Below, in pieces: positions 46,679 through 55,733 of a stretch of 64,000 bases of DNA. The DNA comes from Actinokineospora baliensis (GTDB lineage: Bacteria; Actinomycetota; Actinomycetes; Mycobacteriales; Pseudonocardiaceae), in contig NZ_JAFBCK010000001.1 of assembly GCF_016907695.1 (NCBI RefSeq), positions 7,304,001-7,368,000 on the forward strand, read 5' to 3'. A model generated the notes under the pieces. That model made no database searches. It saw only the letters and a program-made list of their open reading frames with translations, and was not told the origin of the DNA. Position 1 is the first letter of the stretch, and every line of letters begins with the position of its first letter. A program made the position numbers and the translations under genes.

Positions 46679-48583
46679 TCAGGCGCGGTCGACCGCGGGT
46701 TCGGCGACGGTGCCGATCAGGTCGGAGGCCCAGCCGGTGACCTTGCGCGCGATGTGCTGCGCGGTGAGGCCGAGGCGGACCAGCACCTCGTCGCGGCTGC
46801 CCTGGGTGTGGAACTCGTTGGGGATGCCGAGGTCGCGCAGCGGCACGTCGACGTCGGCGTCGCGCAGCGCGGCGGCGAGGGCCCAGCCGAAGCCGCCGTG
46901 GCGGCCGCAGTCCTCGACGGTGACGACCAGCTTGTGGCGGCGGGCCAGCCCGGCCAGCTCGGCGGGCACCGGCGCGACCCAGCGCGGGTCCACCACCGTC
47001 ACACCGATGCCCTGGTCGGCGAGCCGCTCGGCGGCGGCCAGGCCCAGCGCGGCGAAGGAGCCGACGGTGACCAGCAGCACGTCCTGGTCGGCGTCGCGGC
47101 GCAGCACGTCCACCGGGCCGATCCGCTCGACGGCGGGGATGTCGTCGCCGACGGTGGCCTTCGGGAAGCGCAGCACCGACGGGCCGTTGTCGATGGCGAC
47201 CGCCTCGCGCAGCTCCTCGCGCAGGGTGGCCGCGTCGCGCGGGGCGGCGATGTGGATGCCGGGGATCATGCCCAGGATCGACAGGTCCCACATGCCGTGG
47301 TGGCTGGCGCCGTCCGGACCGGTGATGCCCGCGCGGTCGAGCACCACGGTCACCGGCTGCTTGTGCAGCGCGACGTCCATCAGCATCTGGTCGAAGGCGC
47401 GGTTGAGGAAGGTCGAGTAGATCGCGACCACCGGGTGCAGCCCGGCCATGGCCATGCCCGCGGCCGAGGTGATCGCGTGCTGCTCGGCGATGCCCACGTC
47501 GAACACCCGGCGCGGGAAGCGCTCGGCGAACGGCGCGAGGCCGGTGGAGCGCAGCATCGCGGCGGTGATCGCCACCACGTCCTCGCGCTCGGCGCCGATC
47601 GCGGCCAGTTCCTCGGCGAACACCGAGGTCCACACGGTGCCCTTGGACTTGCGGGGCTTGCCGGTGACCGGGTCGATCGGGTCGGTCTGGTGCATCTGGT
47701 CGAGCTCGTCGTTCTCGGCCAGCGGGTAGCCGTTGCCCTTGCGGGTGACCGCGTGCACGATCACCGGCCCGCCGAAGTCCTTCGCCCGGCGCAGCGCGAC
47801 CTCCAGCGCCTCCAGGTCGTGCCCGTCGACCGGGCCGAGGTACTTGAGGCCGAGGTCCTCGAACATCGCCTGCGGGCTCAACGCGTCCTTGATGCCGCGC
47901 TTGGCCGCGTGCAGAGCCGCGTATAGAGGCTTACCGACGACCGGGGTGCCTTGCAGGACCCTCTTACCGCCCTCGAGCGCGCGCTCGTAGCCCGGTCGCA
48001 GGCGAAGCGTGGCGAGGTGGTCGGCGAAGCCGCCAATGGTCGGCGAGTACGAGCGGCCGTTGTCGTTGACCACGATGACTACGGAACGGTCCGTGCCCGC
48101 GGCGATGTTGTTCATCGCCTCCCAGCACATGCCGCCCGTAAGAGCGCCGTCGCCGACGACAGCGACAACGGTGCGCTTCTCGCCGCGCAACTGGTGCGCC
48201 TTCGCCATGCCGTCGGCGTAAGAGAGCGCGGTGGACGCGTGGCTGTTCTCCACCAGGTCGTGCTCGCTCTCGGCCTGGCTCGGGTAGCCGGAGATGCCGT
48301 CCTGCTGGCGCAGCTCGTCGAACCCGTCCCGGCGGCCGGTGAGGATCTTGTGCACGTACGCCTGGTGGCCCACGTCGTAGATCAGGCCGTCGGCTGGCGA
48401 GTCGAACACCCGGTGCAGCGCGATGGTCAGCTCGACCACGCCCAGGTTGGGCCCCAGGTGCCCCCCGGTCTTGGTGACCTTGTCGACCAGGAACGACCGG
48501 ATCTCCACCGCGAGCCGGTCGAGTTCCTCGTGGGTCATCCGCCGGAGATCGGCCGGTCCGTGCACGGAGTCCAGCAGGGTCAC
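46679..48583 (-). CDS. dxs: 1-deoxy-D-xylulose-5-phosphate synthase
   Basis: 634 residues, full family length. The thiamine-diphosphate site is [16 protein letters not shown], with [16 protein letters not shown] before it, the transketolase-type [20 protein letters not shown], and the C-terminal domain from [15 protein letters not shown]. It condenses pyruvate and glyceraldehyde 3-phosphate in the first MEP-pathway step (cytoplasm), supplying isoprenoids. GTG start. A gap of about 140 bases separates its end from the repeat protein's start. Confidence 0.96.
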   Translation of the reverse strand: MTLLDSVHGPADLRRMTHEELDRLAVEIRSFLVDKVTKTGGHLGPNLGVVELTIALHRVFDSPADGLIYDVGHQAYVHKILTGRRDGFDELRQQDGISGYPSQAESEHDLVENSHASTALSYADGMAKAHQLRGEKRTVVAVVGDGALTGGMCWEAMNNIAAGTDRSVVIVVNDNGRSYSPTIGGFADHLATLRLRPGYERALEGGKRVLQGTPVVGKPLYAALHAAKRGIKDALSPQAMFEDLGLKYLGPVDGHDLEALEVALRRAKDFGGPVIVHAVTRKGNGYPLAENDELDQMHQTDPIDPVTGKPRKSKGTVWTSVFAEELAAIGAEREDVVAITAAMLRSTGLAPFAERFPRRVFDVGIAEQHAITSAAGMAMAGLHPVVAIYSTFLNRAFDQMLMDVALHKQPVTVVLDRAGITGPDGASHHGMWDLSILGMIPGIHIAAPRDAATLREELREAVAIDNGPSVLRFPKATVGDDIPAVERIGPVDVLRRDADQDVLLVTVGSFAALGLAAAERLADQGIGVTVVDPRWVAPVPAELAGLARRHKLVVTVEDCGRHGGFGWALAAALRDADVDVPLRDLGIPNEFHTQGSRDEVLVRLGLTAQHIARKVTGWASDLIGTVAEPAVDRA

Positions 48584-48919
48584 GCGTCGTCACCTCGTCA
48601 GAGAGCGGTGTCGTGTGGGTGGGTTGTGCAGTCGGCTCTTCGGTCCAGTCTACGAGCGGTGGGCGGTACCCGACTTCCGGTATCGGCGCGCGGACGCCGC
48701 ACGGTGATCGCCCATCCGGGTCACCCGGCCCGGCACCGGGGTGCGGTGTTCCCGCTGGACCTGGCCGTGCGCGTCGCCCCGATTGGGTAGGGTTCGCGGC
48801 ACATCGGGGGTCGGACAGGGGGCTGTGGCAGTGGTGTGGGGAACAGCTGTGCCCGGGGCTTTCCCGGCGGGGGCACGGGTGGCTGTGGCGTTGGTGACAG
48901 CACCACCGCGGGGGGTGTC

Positions 48920-49564
48920 GTGAGCGAACCGGTGGCCGGGCAGGCCGAGCTGGACCGGATGACCAAGGCGGTCGGCCGGGCGATGGTGCGCGCCGCGGGC
49001 GCCGGGTGGACCCGGGTGAGCGCGCGGTACCGCTCCGTGGGCAGGCACATCGAGGTGGACCTGCACGTGACCGGGCCGGACGGGGTGCCCCGACCGGTCC
49101 GGCCGCCCGCCGAGGTGGTCGACGGCCTCGGCCGGTTGCGCGCCGGGATGTACCGGCCGGGTCGGGGGACCTGGATCGGCGCCGTCTACGACATCGAGCC
49201 ACCGGGGACGTTCACCTGCGAGTTCGAACCGGACCTGGAGCCGGTGTGGCGCCGGGTGCCGCCGCCGGTCGGCTTCGTCGACGAGCTGCGGACCTTCCCC
49301 CGGTCGGAGGAGTTCATCCCGGACTGGTTCCGGGCCCGCGCGGGCATGCCCCCGGCGGTCACCCCGGAGACCCAGGCGGCGGGCACACCGCCGCACGGGA
49401 TCCCGGTCCCGCAGCCCGCGCCGGGTAGGCACGCCGCTCCGCCACCGCCGTGGGAGAACCCGCCGCCCTCAGGTGGACCGGGCAGGCACGCCGCGGGGCC
49501 TGGTCGGCCGCCGCTCGGTGGACCGCCCGGGTTCGGTCCACCCGCTGGCCCGCGGCAGCCCTGA
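48920..49564 (+). CDS. hypothetical protein with Pro/Gly-rich tail (214 aa)
   Basis: GTG start (VSEPVAGQAELDRMTKAVGR). The first 150 residues look folded: VRAAGAGWTRVSARYRSVGR, LRAGMYRPGRGTWIGAVYDI, FPRSEEFIPDWFRARAG. The layout resembles the YezG-like/immunity-type domain that also accompanies TNT-toxin proteins; this is a weak memory-based match. The last 60 residues are Pro/Gly/Ala repeats with two PGRHAA units. The tail suggests a flexible linker. It precedes the secreted paralogue array. Confidence 0.6.
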   Translation: MSEPVAGQAELDRMTKAVGRAMVRAAGAGWTRVSARYRSVGRHIEVDLHVTGPDGVPRPVRPPAEVVDGLGRLRAGMYRPGRGTWIGAVYDIEPPGTFTCEFEPDLEPVWRRVPPPVGFVDELRTFPRSEEFIPDWFRARAGMPPAVTPETQAAGTPPHGIPVPQPAPGRHAAPPPPWENPPPSGGPGRHAAGPGRPPLGGPPGFGPPAGPRQP

Positions 49565-49663
49565 TCGGCGGTATTTGGCCTGGTCAGAACCCCTGTTGCG
49601 GGCTCGATCAGTTTGGCCCCAACGGCCGATTTCCGCGTTGCCCGCGGTGGTTACGGTCGATCC

Positions 49664-49993
49664 ATGAAGAAGCCTCTGGTGATCGCCGTCACAGCCGTGG
49701 CGGCGCTGGGCCTCGCCGCACCCCCGGCGAGCGCCGTCACCACCGCGAACGTGTGGTGCGAGACGGCCTACACCTACTACACCTGCACGGTCGGCCACGA
49801 CGCGACCGCGCCCTACACGATCCGCTGGGCCGTCAACGGCTCCCCGGCACCGTCCTTCGACAACGCCGAGAACACCCCGCTGACCCGCTGCAACGTCCGA
49901 GTCGTGCTCACCATCGACGTCACGGTGACCGACGCGACCGGCTCCAGGTCGGCCTCGACCCGGTCGCGCTGCAGCTCGGGGCCGTGGCCGTGA
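49664..49993 (+). CDS. secreted cysteine-containing protein, array member 1
   Basis: 109 residues from the ATG at MKKPLVIAVTAVAALGLAAP, a clear signal peptide. The mature part reads VWCETAYTYYTCTVGHDATA, then TIRWAVNGSPAPSF and TRCNVRVVLTIDVTVTD, with a last Cys near the end. Four cysteines suggest two disulfides in a beta-sandwich. It is the most diverged of the four tandem paralogues. Its stop overlaps the next gene's start. Function unknown. Confidence 0.75.
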   Translation: MKKPLVIAVTAVAALGLAAPPASAVTTANVWCETAYTYYTCTVGHDATAPYTIRWAVNGSPAPSFDNAENTPLTRCNVRVVLTIDVTVTDATGSRSASTRSRCSSGPWP

Positions 49994-50349
49994 GCCGCGC
50001 GCGCAAGACCCTGCGCGGGCTGGCTGTCCTCGCTGCCGCAGTGGCCCTAACCGTTCCCGCGCCGGGTACCGCGACGGCGTGGACGAACTCGCTGACCTGC
50101 GACAGCGGCGGCTACAACCACGCAGGCGGCTTCCAGTGCTGGGCCTACGCCACCGGCGCGTTCCCGCTGCAGAGCGTGAACTGGATGATCAACGATTGGT
50201 ACTACCCGGCGTTCGACGGGCAGCTGTTCCCGCCGCTGTTCACCTGCGCCCCGGGAACCGCCTACTTCTACATCGTCATCGTCGACGCCAATGGCGCCGT
50301 TCAGGTCATCGACGAACCGGAGATCTGCCGCACCGGGGAGTGGAACTGA
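49990..50349 (+). CDS. secreted cysteine-containing protein, array member 2
   Basis: 119 residues. GTG start overlaps the stop of member 1. The signal peptide reads GLAVLAAAVALTVPAPGTAT. The mature part has the family core: CDSGGYN, GGFQCWAYATG, QSVNWMIN, FDGQLFPPLFTCAPGTAYFY, VDANGAVQVIDEPEICRTGE. Four cysteines. Nearly the same core as member 3, and overlapped with it by one base. Confidence 0.8.
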   Translation: MSRARKTLRGLAVLAAAVALTVPAPGTATAWTNSLTCDSGGYNHAGGFQCWAYATGAFPLQSVNWMINDWYYPAFDGQLFPPLFTCAPGTAYFYIVIVDANGAVQVIDEPEICRTGEWN

Positions 50350-50699
50350 TGGGCAGACCAATGCGGGCACTCGCCGCGGCGGTGGCGGTGGCGGGCATGG
50401 CTGTTCCAGGCGCGGGCACTGCGGGCGCGTGGACGAACTCGCTGAGCTGCGACAGCGGCGGCTACAACAACACGGGCGGCTTCCAGTGCTGGGCCTACGC
50501 CACCGGCGTCCGCCCGCTGCAGAACGTCAACTGGTGGATCAACGGCGCGCGGGACCACCGGTTCGACGGGCAACTGTTCCCCGACCTGTTCGAGTGCAGC
50601 CCGGGGACGGTGCGCTTCTTCATCATCATCGTTGACGCCAATGGCGCCGTTCAGGTCATCGACGAGCCGGAGATCTGCCGGACTGGGGAGTGGAACTGA
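50349..50699 (+). CDS. secreted cysteine-containing protein, array member 3
   Basis: 116 residues. ATG overlaps the stop of member 2 (TGATG). The signal peptide reads LAAAVAVAGMAVPGAGTAGA. The mature core matches member 2 closely (CDSGGYN, GGFQCWAYATG, NVNWWIN, FDGQLFPDLFECSPGT, VDANGAVQVIDEPEICRTGE), so the two are a recent duplication. Four cysteines; function unknown. Confidence 0.8.
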   Translation: MGRPMRALAAAVAVAGMAVPGAGTAGAWTNSLSCDSGGYNNTGGFQCWAYATGVRPLQNVNWWINGARDHRFDGQLFPDLFECSPGTVRFFIIIVDANGAVQVIDEPEICRTGEWN

Positions 50700-51034
50700 T
50701 GAGCAACCGCGTTCGTGTCCTGGTCACCGCGGTGGCGGCGCTGGGTCTGATGGCCCCGGCGACCGCCGCCACCGCGACACCGGACTACCTGGTCTGCGAC
50801 AGCGGCGGCAGCAAGTTCCAGTGCGTCGCCTACCCCAGCGGGCCCCGCCCGCTGCAGAGCGTCCAGTGGACCGTCAACGGCAACTACCGGCCGTCTCTCA
50901 ACGGCATCACCCACACCCCGGTGTTCGGGTGCTCGCCGGGGTCGACCCAGTTCGTGATCACGATCGTGGACGCGAACGGGGTCACCCAGGTGATCGACGA
51001 CTACGACTTCTGCCGAACGGGTCCGTGGACTTAG
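50699..51034 (+). CDS. secreted cysteine-containing protein, array member 4
   Basis: 111 residues. ATG overlaps the stop of member 3. Signal peptide (VLVTAVAALGLMAPATAATA). The mature core keeps CDSGGSKFQCVAYPSG, LQSVQWTVNG, FGCSPGSTQFVITIVDANGV, TQVIDDYDFCRTGPWT. It has the same four cysteines as members 2 and 3. The stop overlaps the end of the convergent methyltransferase gene by 4 bases. Confidence 0.8.
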   Translation: MSNRVRVLVTAVAALGLMAPATAATATPDYLVCDSGGSKFQCVAYPSGPRPLQSVQWTVNGNYRPSLNGITHTPVFGCSPGSTQFVITIVDANGVTQVIDDYDFCRTGPWT

Positions 51035-52248
51035 CGTTCGAGCAGGGCAACGCACTCCACGTGGTGGGTCATCGGGAACGTGTCGAAGGCCCTTAGCGCG
51101 GTGAGCGTGTAGCCGTGGTCGGCGAAGGTGGCCACATCGCGCGCCAGGGCGGCGGGATCGCAGGCGACGTAGACGACGCGGGCTGGCTCGCGGGCGGCTA
51201 TGGCCTCGACGACCGGCTTTCCCGCCCCCTTGCGCGGTGGGTCCAGCACCACGACGTCCGGGGCGGGGAGGTCGCCGTCGGCCAGGACGTCCTCGACCTT
51301 GCCCGCGAAGATCCGGACCTGCGGCAGGTCCGCCAGGTTCTCGGCACCGTCTTCAGCCGCCCGGCGCGACGACTCGACGGCAACCACCGCTCCGCCCTCG
51401 CCCACCTGACCGGCCAGGACCGCGGCGAACAGGCCGACACCCGCGTAGAGGTCCCAGGCCGCCTGACCGGCCACCAACCCGGTCCAGTCGGCGACGACCT
51501 CGGCGAGCACGTCGGCCGCGTCCGGGTGGACCTGCCAGAACCCGTGCGCGTCCAACCGCCACTCGCGGCGCGCGGCCTGCTCCACCGCGATCGACGAGCC
51601 GAGGACCCGGTGCGGGCGCAGCACGGGCTTGCCGCTGCGCAGGCGCCCCTTGTCCGGCAGGAGCTCACTCGCGTGGGTGCGGCCTGTGGCGTCCACGGAC
51701 ACCTCTAGCTCGGCACCCGGGGTCCACTCCTGGGTCGCGAGTACGTCGACGGTGCCCGGGGCGGCGATGACGCAGTCGGCGACCGGTACGACCCGGTGGC
51801 TGCGGTGTGCGCGGAACCCGATGTGGCCCGCGCGGTCGACGGCCAGCCTTGTGCGCGTGCGCCAGTGCTCGAGCCCGCCCGCGAGCTCTTCGACCTCAAC
51901 GTCCCATGTGACATCAGCAAGCCTCTTAAGCTGCTCGGTCACTACGGCCGCCTTGAGCCGCCTCTGTTCGTCCGCGGAGGCGTGCTGCCAGTCGCACCCG
52001 CCGCAGCCGCCGGGAGCGGCCAATGGGCACGGTGGCACGACCCGCTCCGGTGACGCTGTCAGCACCTCGACAGCATCCCCTCGGCAGAACGAGCCGCCCT
52101 TGTCCTCGGTGATCGCGACGACAACGCGCTCACCCGGCAGCGCGTGCCGGACGAAGACAACCCTGCCTTCGGCTCTCGCGACGCAGTGCCCGCCGTGGGC
52201 CACTGCGCCGACCTCGACCTCGAACCGCCGTCCGGTCCAATCCGTCAC
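51031..52248 (-). CDS. TrmA/RlmD-type 23S rRNA or tRNA (uracil-5-)-methyltransferase
   Basis: 405 residues from GTG. An N-terminal TRAM-like RNA-binding part (FEVEVGAVAHGGHCVARAEG) is followed by a Fe-S-type cysteine cluster (Cys74, 82 and 85 in PPCPLAAPGGCGGCDWQ). The SAM-binding fold reads AWDLYAGVGLFAAVLAGQVG, with DVVVLDPPRKGAGKPVVEA, and the catalytic Cys is about 363 (VACDPAALARD). It methylates a uracil in RNA. It overlaps the permease gene by 4 bases. It corresponds to Rv2689c by position (recollection). Confidence 0.93.
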   Translation of the reverse strand: MTDWTGRRFEVEVGAVAHGGHCVARAEGRVVFVRHALPGERVVVAITEDKGGSFCRGDAVEVLTASPERVVPPCPLAAPGGCGGCDWQHASADEQRRLKAAVVTEQLKRLADVTWDVEVEELAGGLEHWRTRTRLAVDRAGHIGFRAHRSHRVVPVADCVIAAPGTVDVLATQEWTPGAELEVSVDATGRTHASELLPDKGRLRSGKPVLRPHRVLGSSIAVEQAARREWRLDAHGFWQVHPDAADVLAEVVADWTGLVAGQAAWDLYAGVGLFAAVLAGQVGEGGAVVAVESSRRAAEDGAENLADLPQVRIFAGKVEDVLADGDLPAPDVVVLDPPRKGAGKPVVEAIAAREPARVVYVACDPAALARDVATFADHGYTLTALRAFDTFPMTHHVECVALLER

Positions 52249-54248
52249 TTATGTGCGTCCTTGCCGGTAAGACCGCGGCGGATGGCACCAGGAGCGACCA
52301 GGTCGCGTTCGGCGACCTTCTCCGACGACGCCAACTGCCACGGCACGCTTGTCACCATCACGCCGGGTTGGAACAGGAGCCTGCCCTTGAGCCGCAACGC
52401 GCTCTGGTTGTGCAGGACCTGCTCCCACCACCGGCCGACGACGTATTCGGGGATGAAGACCGTGACCACGTCGCGCGGGTTGTCCGTGCGCACGCGCTTG
52501 ACGTAGTCGAGCACCGGTTTGGTGATCTCCCGGTACGGGGACTCGATGACCTTGAGCGGCACCGAGAAACCCTCCTTCTCCCACTCGCCCACCAGCTTCT
52601 TGGTGTCCACGTCGTCGACGTTGACCGTGATCGCCTCCAGCAGGTCCGGCCGGGTGGCCCTGGCGTAGGCGAGCGCGCGGCGGGTCGGCAGGTGCAGCTT
52701 GGACACCAGCACGATCGAGTGGATCCGCGAGGGCAGCACGAAGGCGTTCTCGCCCTCGGCGCGGGCCAGCTCGTCGGCGACCCGGTCGTAGTGGCGGCGG
52801 ATCCCGGTCATCACCAGGTAGATGCCCGCCATCGCGGCGATCGCGATCCAGGCGCCGAGCAGGAACTTGGTGATCAGCACCACCACCAGCACCGAACCGG
52901 TCATCGCCAGGCCGAACGCGTTGATCGCCTGCGAGCGGCGCATCCTGCGCCGCTCGACCGGGTCGCTCTCGCGGGCCAGCTGCCGGTTCCAGTGCCGGAT
53001 CATGCCGGTCTGGCTCATCGTGAAGGACACGAACACCCCGACGATGTAGAGCTGGATCAGCCGGGTCACCTCGGCGTCGAAGGCGATGACCAGCACGATC
53101 GCGAACCCGGCCAGGCCGATGATGCCGTTGGAGAAGGCCAGCCGGTCGCCGCGGGTGTGCAGCTGGCGGGGCAGGTAGCGGTCCTGGGCCAGGATCGAGC
53201 CGAGCACCGGGAAGCCGTTGAACGCGGTGTTGGCGGCCAGCACCAGGATCAGCGCGGTCACGATCGTGATGAAGAAGAAGCCGACCGGGAAGCCGTCGAA
53301 CACCGCGCCCGCGATCTGGGCGACCATCGTCTTCTGCTCGTAGCCCGCCGGGGCGTTGACCAGCTGCGTCGCCGGGTCCTCGGCGATGCGGACCTGGGTC
53401 AGCTGGGCCAGCACGATCAGGCCCATCAGCATGACCACCGCGATCAGGCCCATCATCAGCAGCGTGGTGGCCGCGTTCTTCGACTTGGGCTTGCGGAAGG
53501 CGGGCACGCCGTTGCTGATGGCCTCCACGCCGGTCAGCGCCGCGCAGCCGGAGGAGAACGCGCGCAGCACCAGGAACACCAGCGCCAGGCCCGCGAGCTC
53601 GCCGTGCTCGGCGTTGATCTGCAGGTCGGCGCTCTCGGCGCGCATGTCGTCGCCCAGGATCAACCCGCGGAACAGGCCGAACCCGATCATCAGCACGATG
53701 CCGACCATGAACGCGTAGGTCGGGACGGCGAAGGCGGCACCGGACTCGCGGATGCCGCGCAGGTTGATCGCGGTGAGCACCACGATCGCCACCACCGAGA
53801 ACTCCACCTTGTGGGTGGCCACGAACGGGATCGCCGACCCGATGTTGGCCGCGGCGGAGGCGATGGACACGGCCACGGTGAGCACGTAGTCCACCAGCAG
53901 GGCGCTGGCCACCGTCAGCCCGGCCTGCTTGCCCAGGTTGACCGTGGCGACCTCGTAGTCACCGCCGCCGGAGGGGTACGCGCGGACGTTCTGCCGGTAG
54001 CTGGCGACCACGGTGAGCATGACGATGACGACCACCACGCCCACCCACGGCGCGAAGGCGTAAGCCGACAGGCCTGCCACCGACAGCATCAGGAAGATCT
54101 CTTCTGGCGCGTAGGCCACCGACGACATGGCGTCAGAGGCGAAGACCGGGAGCGCGATGCGCTTGGGCAGCAGCGTGTGCGCCAGCCGGTCACTGCGGAA
54201 CGGCCGCCCGACCACCAGTCGTTTCGCCGCCGTGGAGAACTTGGACAC
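52245..54248 (-). CDS. APC-superfamily permease (KimA/Rv2690c-like)
   Basis: 667 residues from GTG (VSKFSTAAKRLVVGRPFRSD). About twelve membrane helices occupy residues 40-480, with the APC family motif region around SAYAFAPWVG and AFPS-type YPSGGGDYEVATVNLG. A C-terminal cytoplasmic domain of about 170 residues follows (SIVLVSKLHLPTRRALAYAR and FIPEYVVGRWWEQVLHNQ). The bacterial family includes the KimA K+ importer; with ceoB-ceoC beside it, a role in potassium or amino-acid uptake is likely, but the substrate is inferred. Confidence 0.85.
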   Translation of the reverse strand: MSKFSTAAKRLVVGRPFRSDRLAHTLLPKRIALPVFASDAMSSVAYAPEEIFLMLSVAGLSAYAFAPWVGVVVVIVMLTVVASYRQNVRAYPSGGGDYEVATVNLGKQAGLTVASALLVDYVLTVAVSIASAAANIGSAIPFVATHKVEFSVVAIVVLTAINLRGIRESGAAFAVPTYAFMVGIVLMIGFGLFRGLILGDDMRAESADLQINAEHGELAGLALVFLVLRAFSSGCAALTGVEAISNGVPAFRKPKSKNAATTLLMMGLIAVVMLMGLIVLAQLTQVRIAEDPATQLVNAPAGYEQKTMVAQIAGAVFDGFPVGFFFITIVTALILVLAANTAFNGFPVLGSILAQDRYLPRQLHTRGDRLAFSNGIIGLAGFAIVLVIAFDAEVTRLIQLYIVGVFVSFTMSQTGMIRHWNRQLARESDPVERRRMRRSQAINAFGLAMTGSVLVVVLITKFLLGAWIAIAAMAGIYLVMTGIRRHYDRVADELARAEGENAFVLPSRIHSIVLVSKLHLPTRRALAYARATRPDLLEAITVNVDDVDTKKLVGEWEKEGFSVPLKVIESPYREITKPVLDYVKRVRTDNPRDVVTVFIPEYVVGRWWEQVLHNQSALRLKGRLLFQPGVMVTSVPWQLASSEKVAERDLVAPGAIRRGLTGKDAHK

Positions 54249-54372
54249 GGACGCACAGCGTAGGCGGTCACGTCCCCGATCCGGCGCGGCCACCGGTAGG
54301 TTCGTCCACGATCGGGCACCATCACCCGAGATGGGGCCGGTCGGCCCCGCCCGCAGCGAGGAGGCGTTTGGC

Positions 54373-55035
54373 GTGCACGTGGTGATCATGGGCTGCGGCC
54401 GCGTCGGGGCCATGATGGCCGCGGCGCTGGAGCGGCTCGACCACAGCGTCGCGGTGATCGACAAGGACGCCCAGGCCTTCCGCAGGCTCGGCTCGGACTT
54501 CCACGGCCAGCAGGTGGTGGGCACCGGGTTCGACCGGCAGGTGCTGATCGAGGCGGGCATCGAGCGGGCAGGCGCGTTCGCCGCGGTGTCCAGCGGCGAC
54601 AACTCCAACATCATCTCCGCCAGGGTGGCCAGGGAGACCTTCGGCGTCGAGCACGTCGTGGCCCGCATCTACGACCCCAAGCGGGCCGAGGTCTACGAGC
54701 GGCTGGGCATCCCGACCGTGGCGACCGTGCCGTGGACCACCGACCGGCTGCTGCGCACGCTGCTGCCCGACGGGGTCGCCTCCGCATGGCGCGACCCCAC
54801 CGGCCGGGTCGCGGTGCTGCAGGTGCCCTACCACGAGGGCTGGATCGGCCGCACCGTGAAGGAGTTCCAGGGCGCCACCGGCTGCCGGGTGGCGTTCGTG
54901 ATGCGCTTCGGCACCGCGGTGCTGCCGCTGGCCAAGACCGTCATCCAGTCCGACGACCACGTCTACGTCGCCGCCCTCTCCGGCACCCTCAGCGACGTCA
55001 CAGCGGCAGCCGCCCAGGCACCGGAGGAGAACTGA
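54373..55035 (+). CDS. ceoB: TrkA-family K+ uptake regulatory protein
   Basis: 220 residues from GTG. RCK_N domain with Rossmann motif VVIMGCGRVGAMMAAALERL and Asp that binds the adenine ring (VIDKDAQAF). RCK_C domain in the second half. Members gate potassium channels/transporters through NAD(H) or other nucleotides. The next gene overlaps its stop (TGATG). It is divergent from the permease gene, with about 124 bases between, where promoters must lie. Confidence 0.9.
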   Translation: MHVVIMGCGRVGAMMAAALERLDHSVAVIDKDAQAFRRLGSDFHGQQVVGTGFDRQVLIEAGIERAGAFAAVSSGDNSNIISARVARETFGVEHVVARIYDPKRAEVYERLGIPTVATVPWTTDRLLRTLLPDGVASAWRDPTGRVAVLQVPYHEGWIGRTVKEFQGATGCRVAFVMRFGTAVLPLAKTVIQSDDHVYVAALSGTLSDVTAAAAQAPEEN

Positions 55036-55691
55036 TGCGCGTCGCCATCGCCGGAGCGGGCGCGGTGGGCCGCTCCATCGCCGCGGAGCTGGTGGGCGGT
55101 GACCACCAGGTCATGCTCATCGAGCGCGAGGCCGCGCAGTTCGAGCCGCACACCGTCGAGCAGGCCGAGTGGGTGCTGGCCGACGCCTGCGAGCTGGCCT
55201 CGCTGGAGGACGCGGGCCTGCAGCTGTGCGACTGCGTCATCGCCGCCACCGGCGACGACAAGGTCAACCTGGTGGTGTCGCTGCTGGCCAAGACGGTGTT
55301 CGCGGTCAAGCGGGTGGTGGCCAGGGTCAACGACCCCAGCAACGAGTGGCTGTTCACCGGTGCCTGGGGCGTCGACGTGGCCGTCTCCACGCCCCGGGTC
55401 CTGGCCGCGATGGTCGAGGAGGCCGTGAGCGTCGGCGGTCTCGTGCAGCTGCTGACCCTGCGCCAGGGTCAGGCCAACCTGGTGGAGATGACGCTGCCGG
55501 ACGACACGCCGTGGGCCGGTAAGCCGGTGCGGAACGTGAAGCTGCCCCGCGACGCCGCCCTGGTGACCATCCTGCGGGGTGGCCGGGTGATCGTGCCGCA
55601 GCCGGACGACCCCCTGGAAGGCGGCGACGAGCTCCTCTTCGTCGCCTCCGCCAACGTCGAGGGCGAGATCCGCAAGGCCCTAGGGCACTAA
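55035..55691 (+). CDS. ceoC: TrkA-family K+ uptake regulatory protein
   Basis: 218 residues. RCK_N domain begins MRVAIAGAGAVGRSIAAELV, with the adenine-binding LIEREAAQF. RCK_C domain reads RDAALVTILRGGRVIVPQPD and GGDELLFVAS. It is coupled to ceoB and probably forms a hetero-assembly with it. Confidence 0.9.
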   Translation: MRVAIAGAGAVGRSIAAELVGGDHQVMLIEREAAQFEPHTVEQAEWVLADACELASLEDAGLQLCDCVIAATGDDKVNLVVSLLAKTVFAVKRVVARVNDPSNEWLFTGAWGVDVAVSTPRVLAAMVEEAVSVGGLVQLLTLRQGQANLVEMTLPDDTPWAGKPVRNVKLPRDAALVTILRGGRVIVPQPDDPLEGGDELLFVASANVEGEIRKALGH

Positions 55692-55694
55692 ACG

Positions 55695-55729
55695 TAAGAG
55701 GGCCCGACCATCCCGGTCGGGCCCTCTTA
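55695..55729. terminator. 15-bp hairpin between ceoC and the DUF3159 gene
   Basis: Perfect 15-base arms (TAAGAGGGCCCGACC and complement) and a 5-base loop lie between convergent stops. It ends with a run of A on one side and of T on the other, like a bidirectional terminator. Confidence 0.9.
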
Positions 55730-55733
55730 GGTC

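Noticed and set aside
52251..54263. 670-residue plus-strand frame opposite the permease
   Set aside because: His/Asp/Gln-rich antisense of a membrane protein; no domain, and the permease frame has membrane helices and a cytoplasmic domain.
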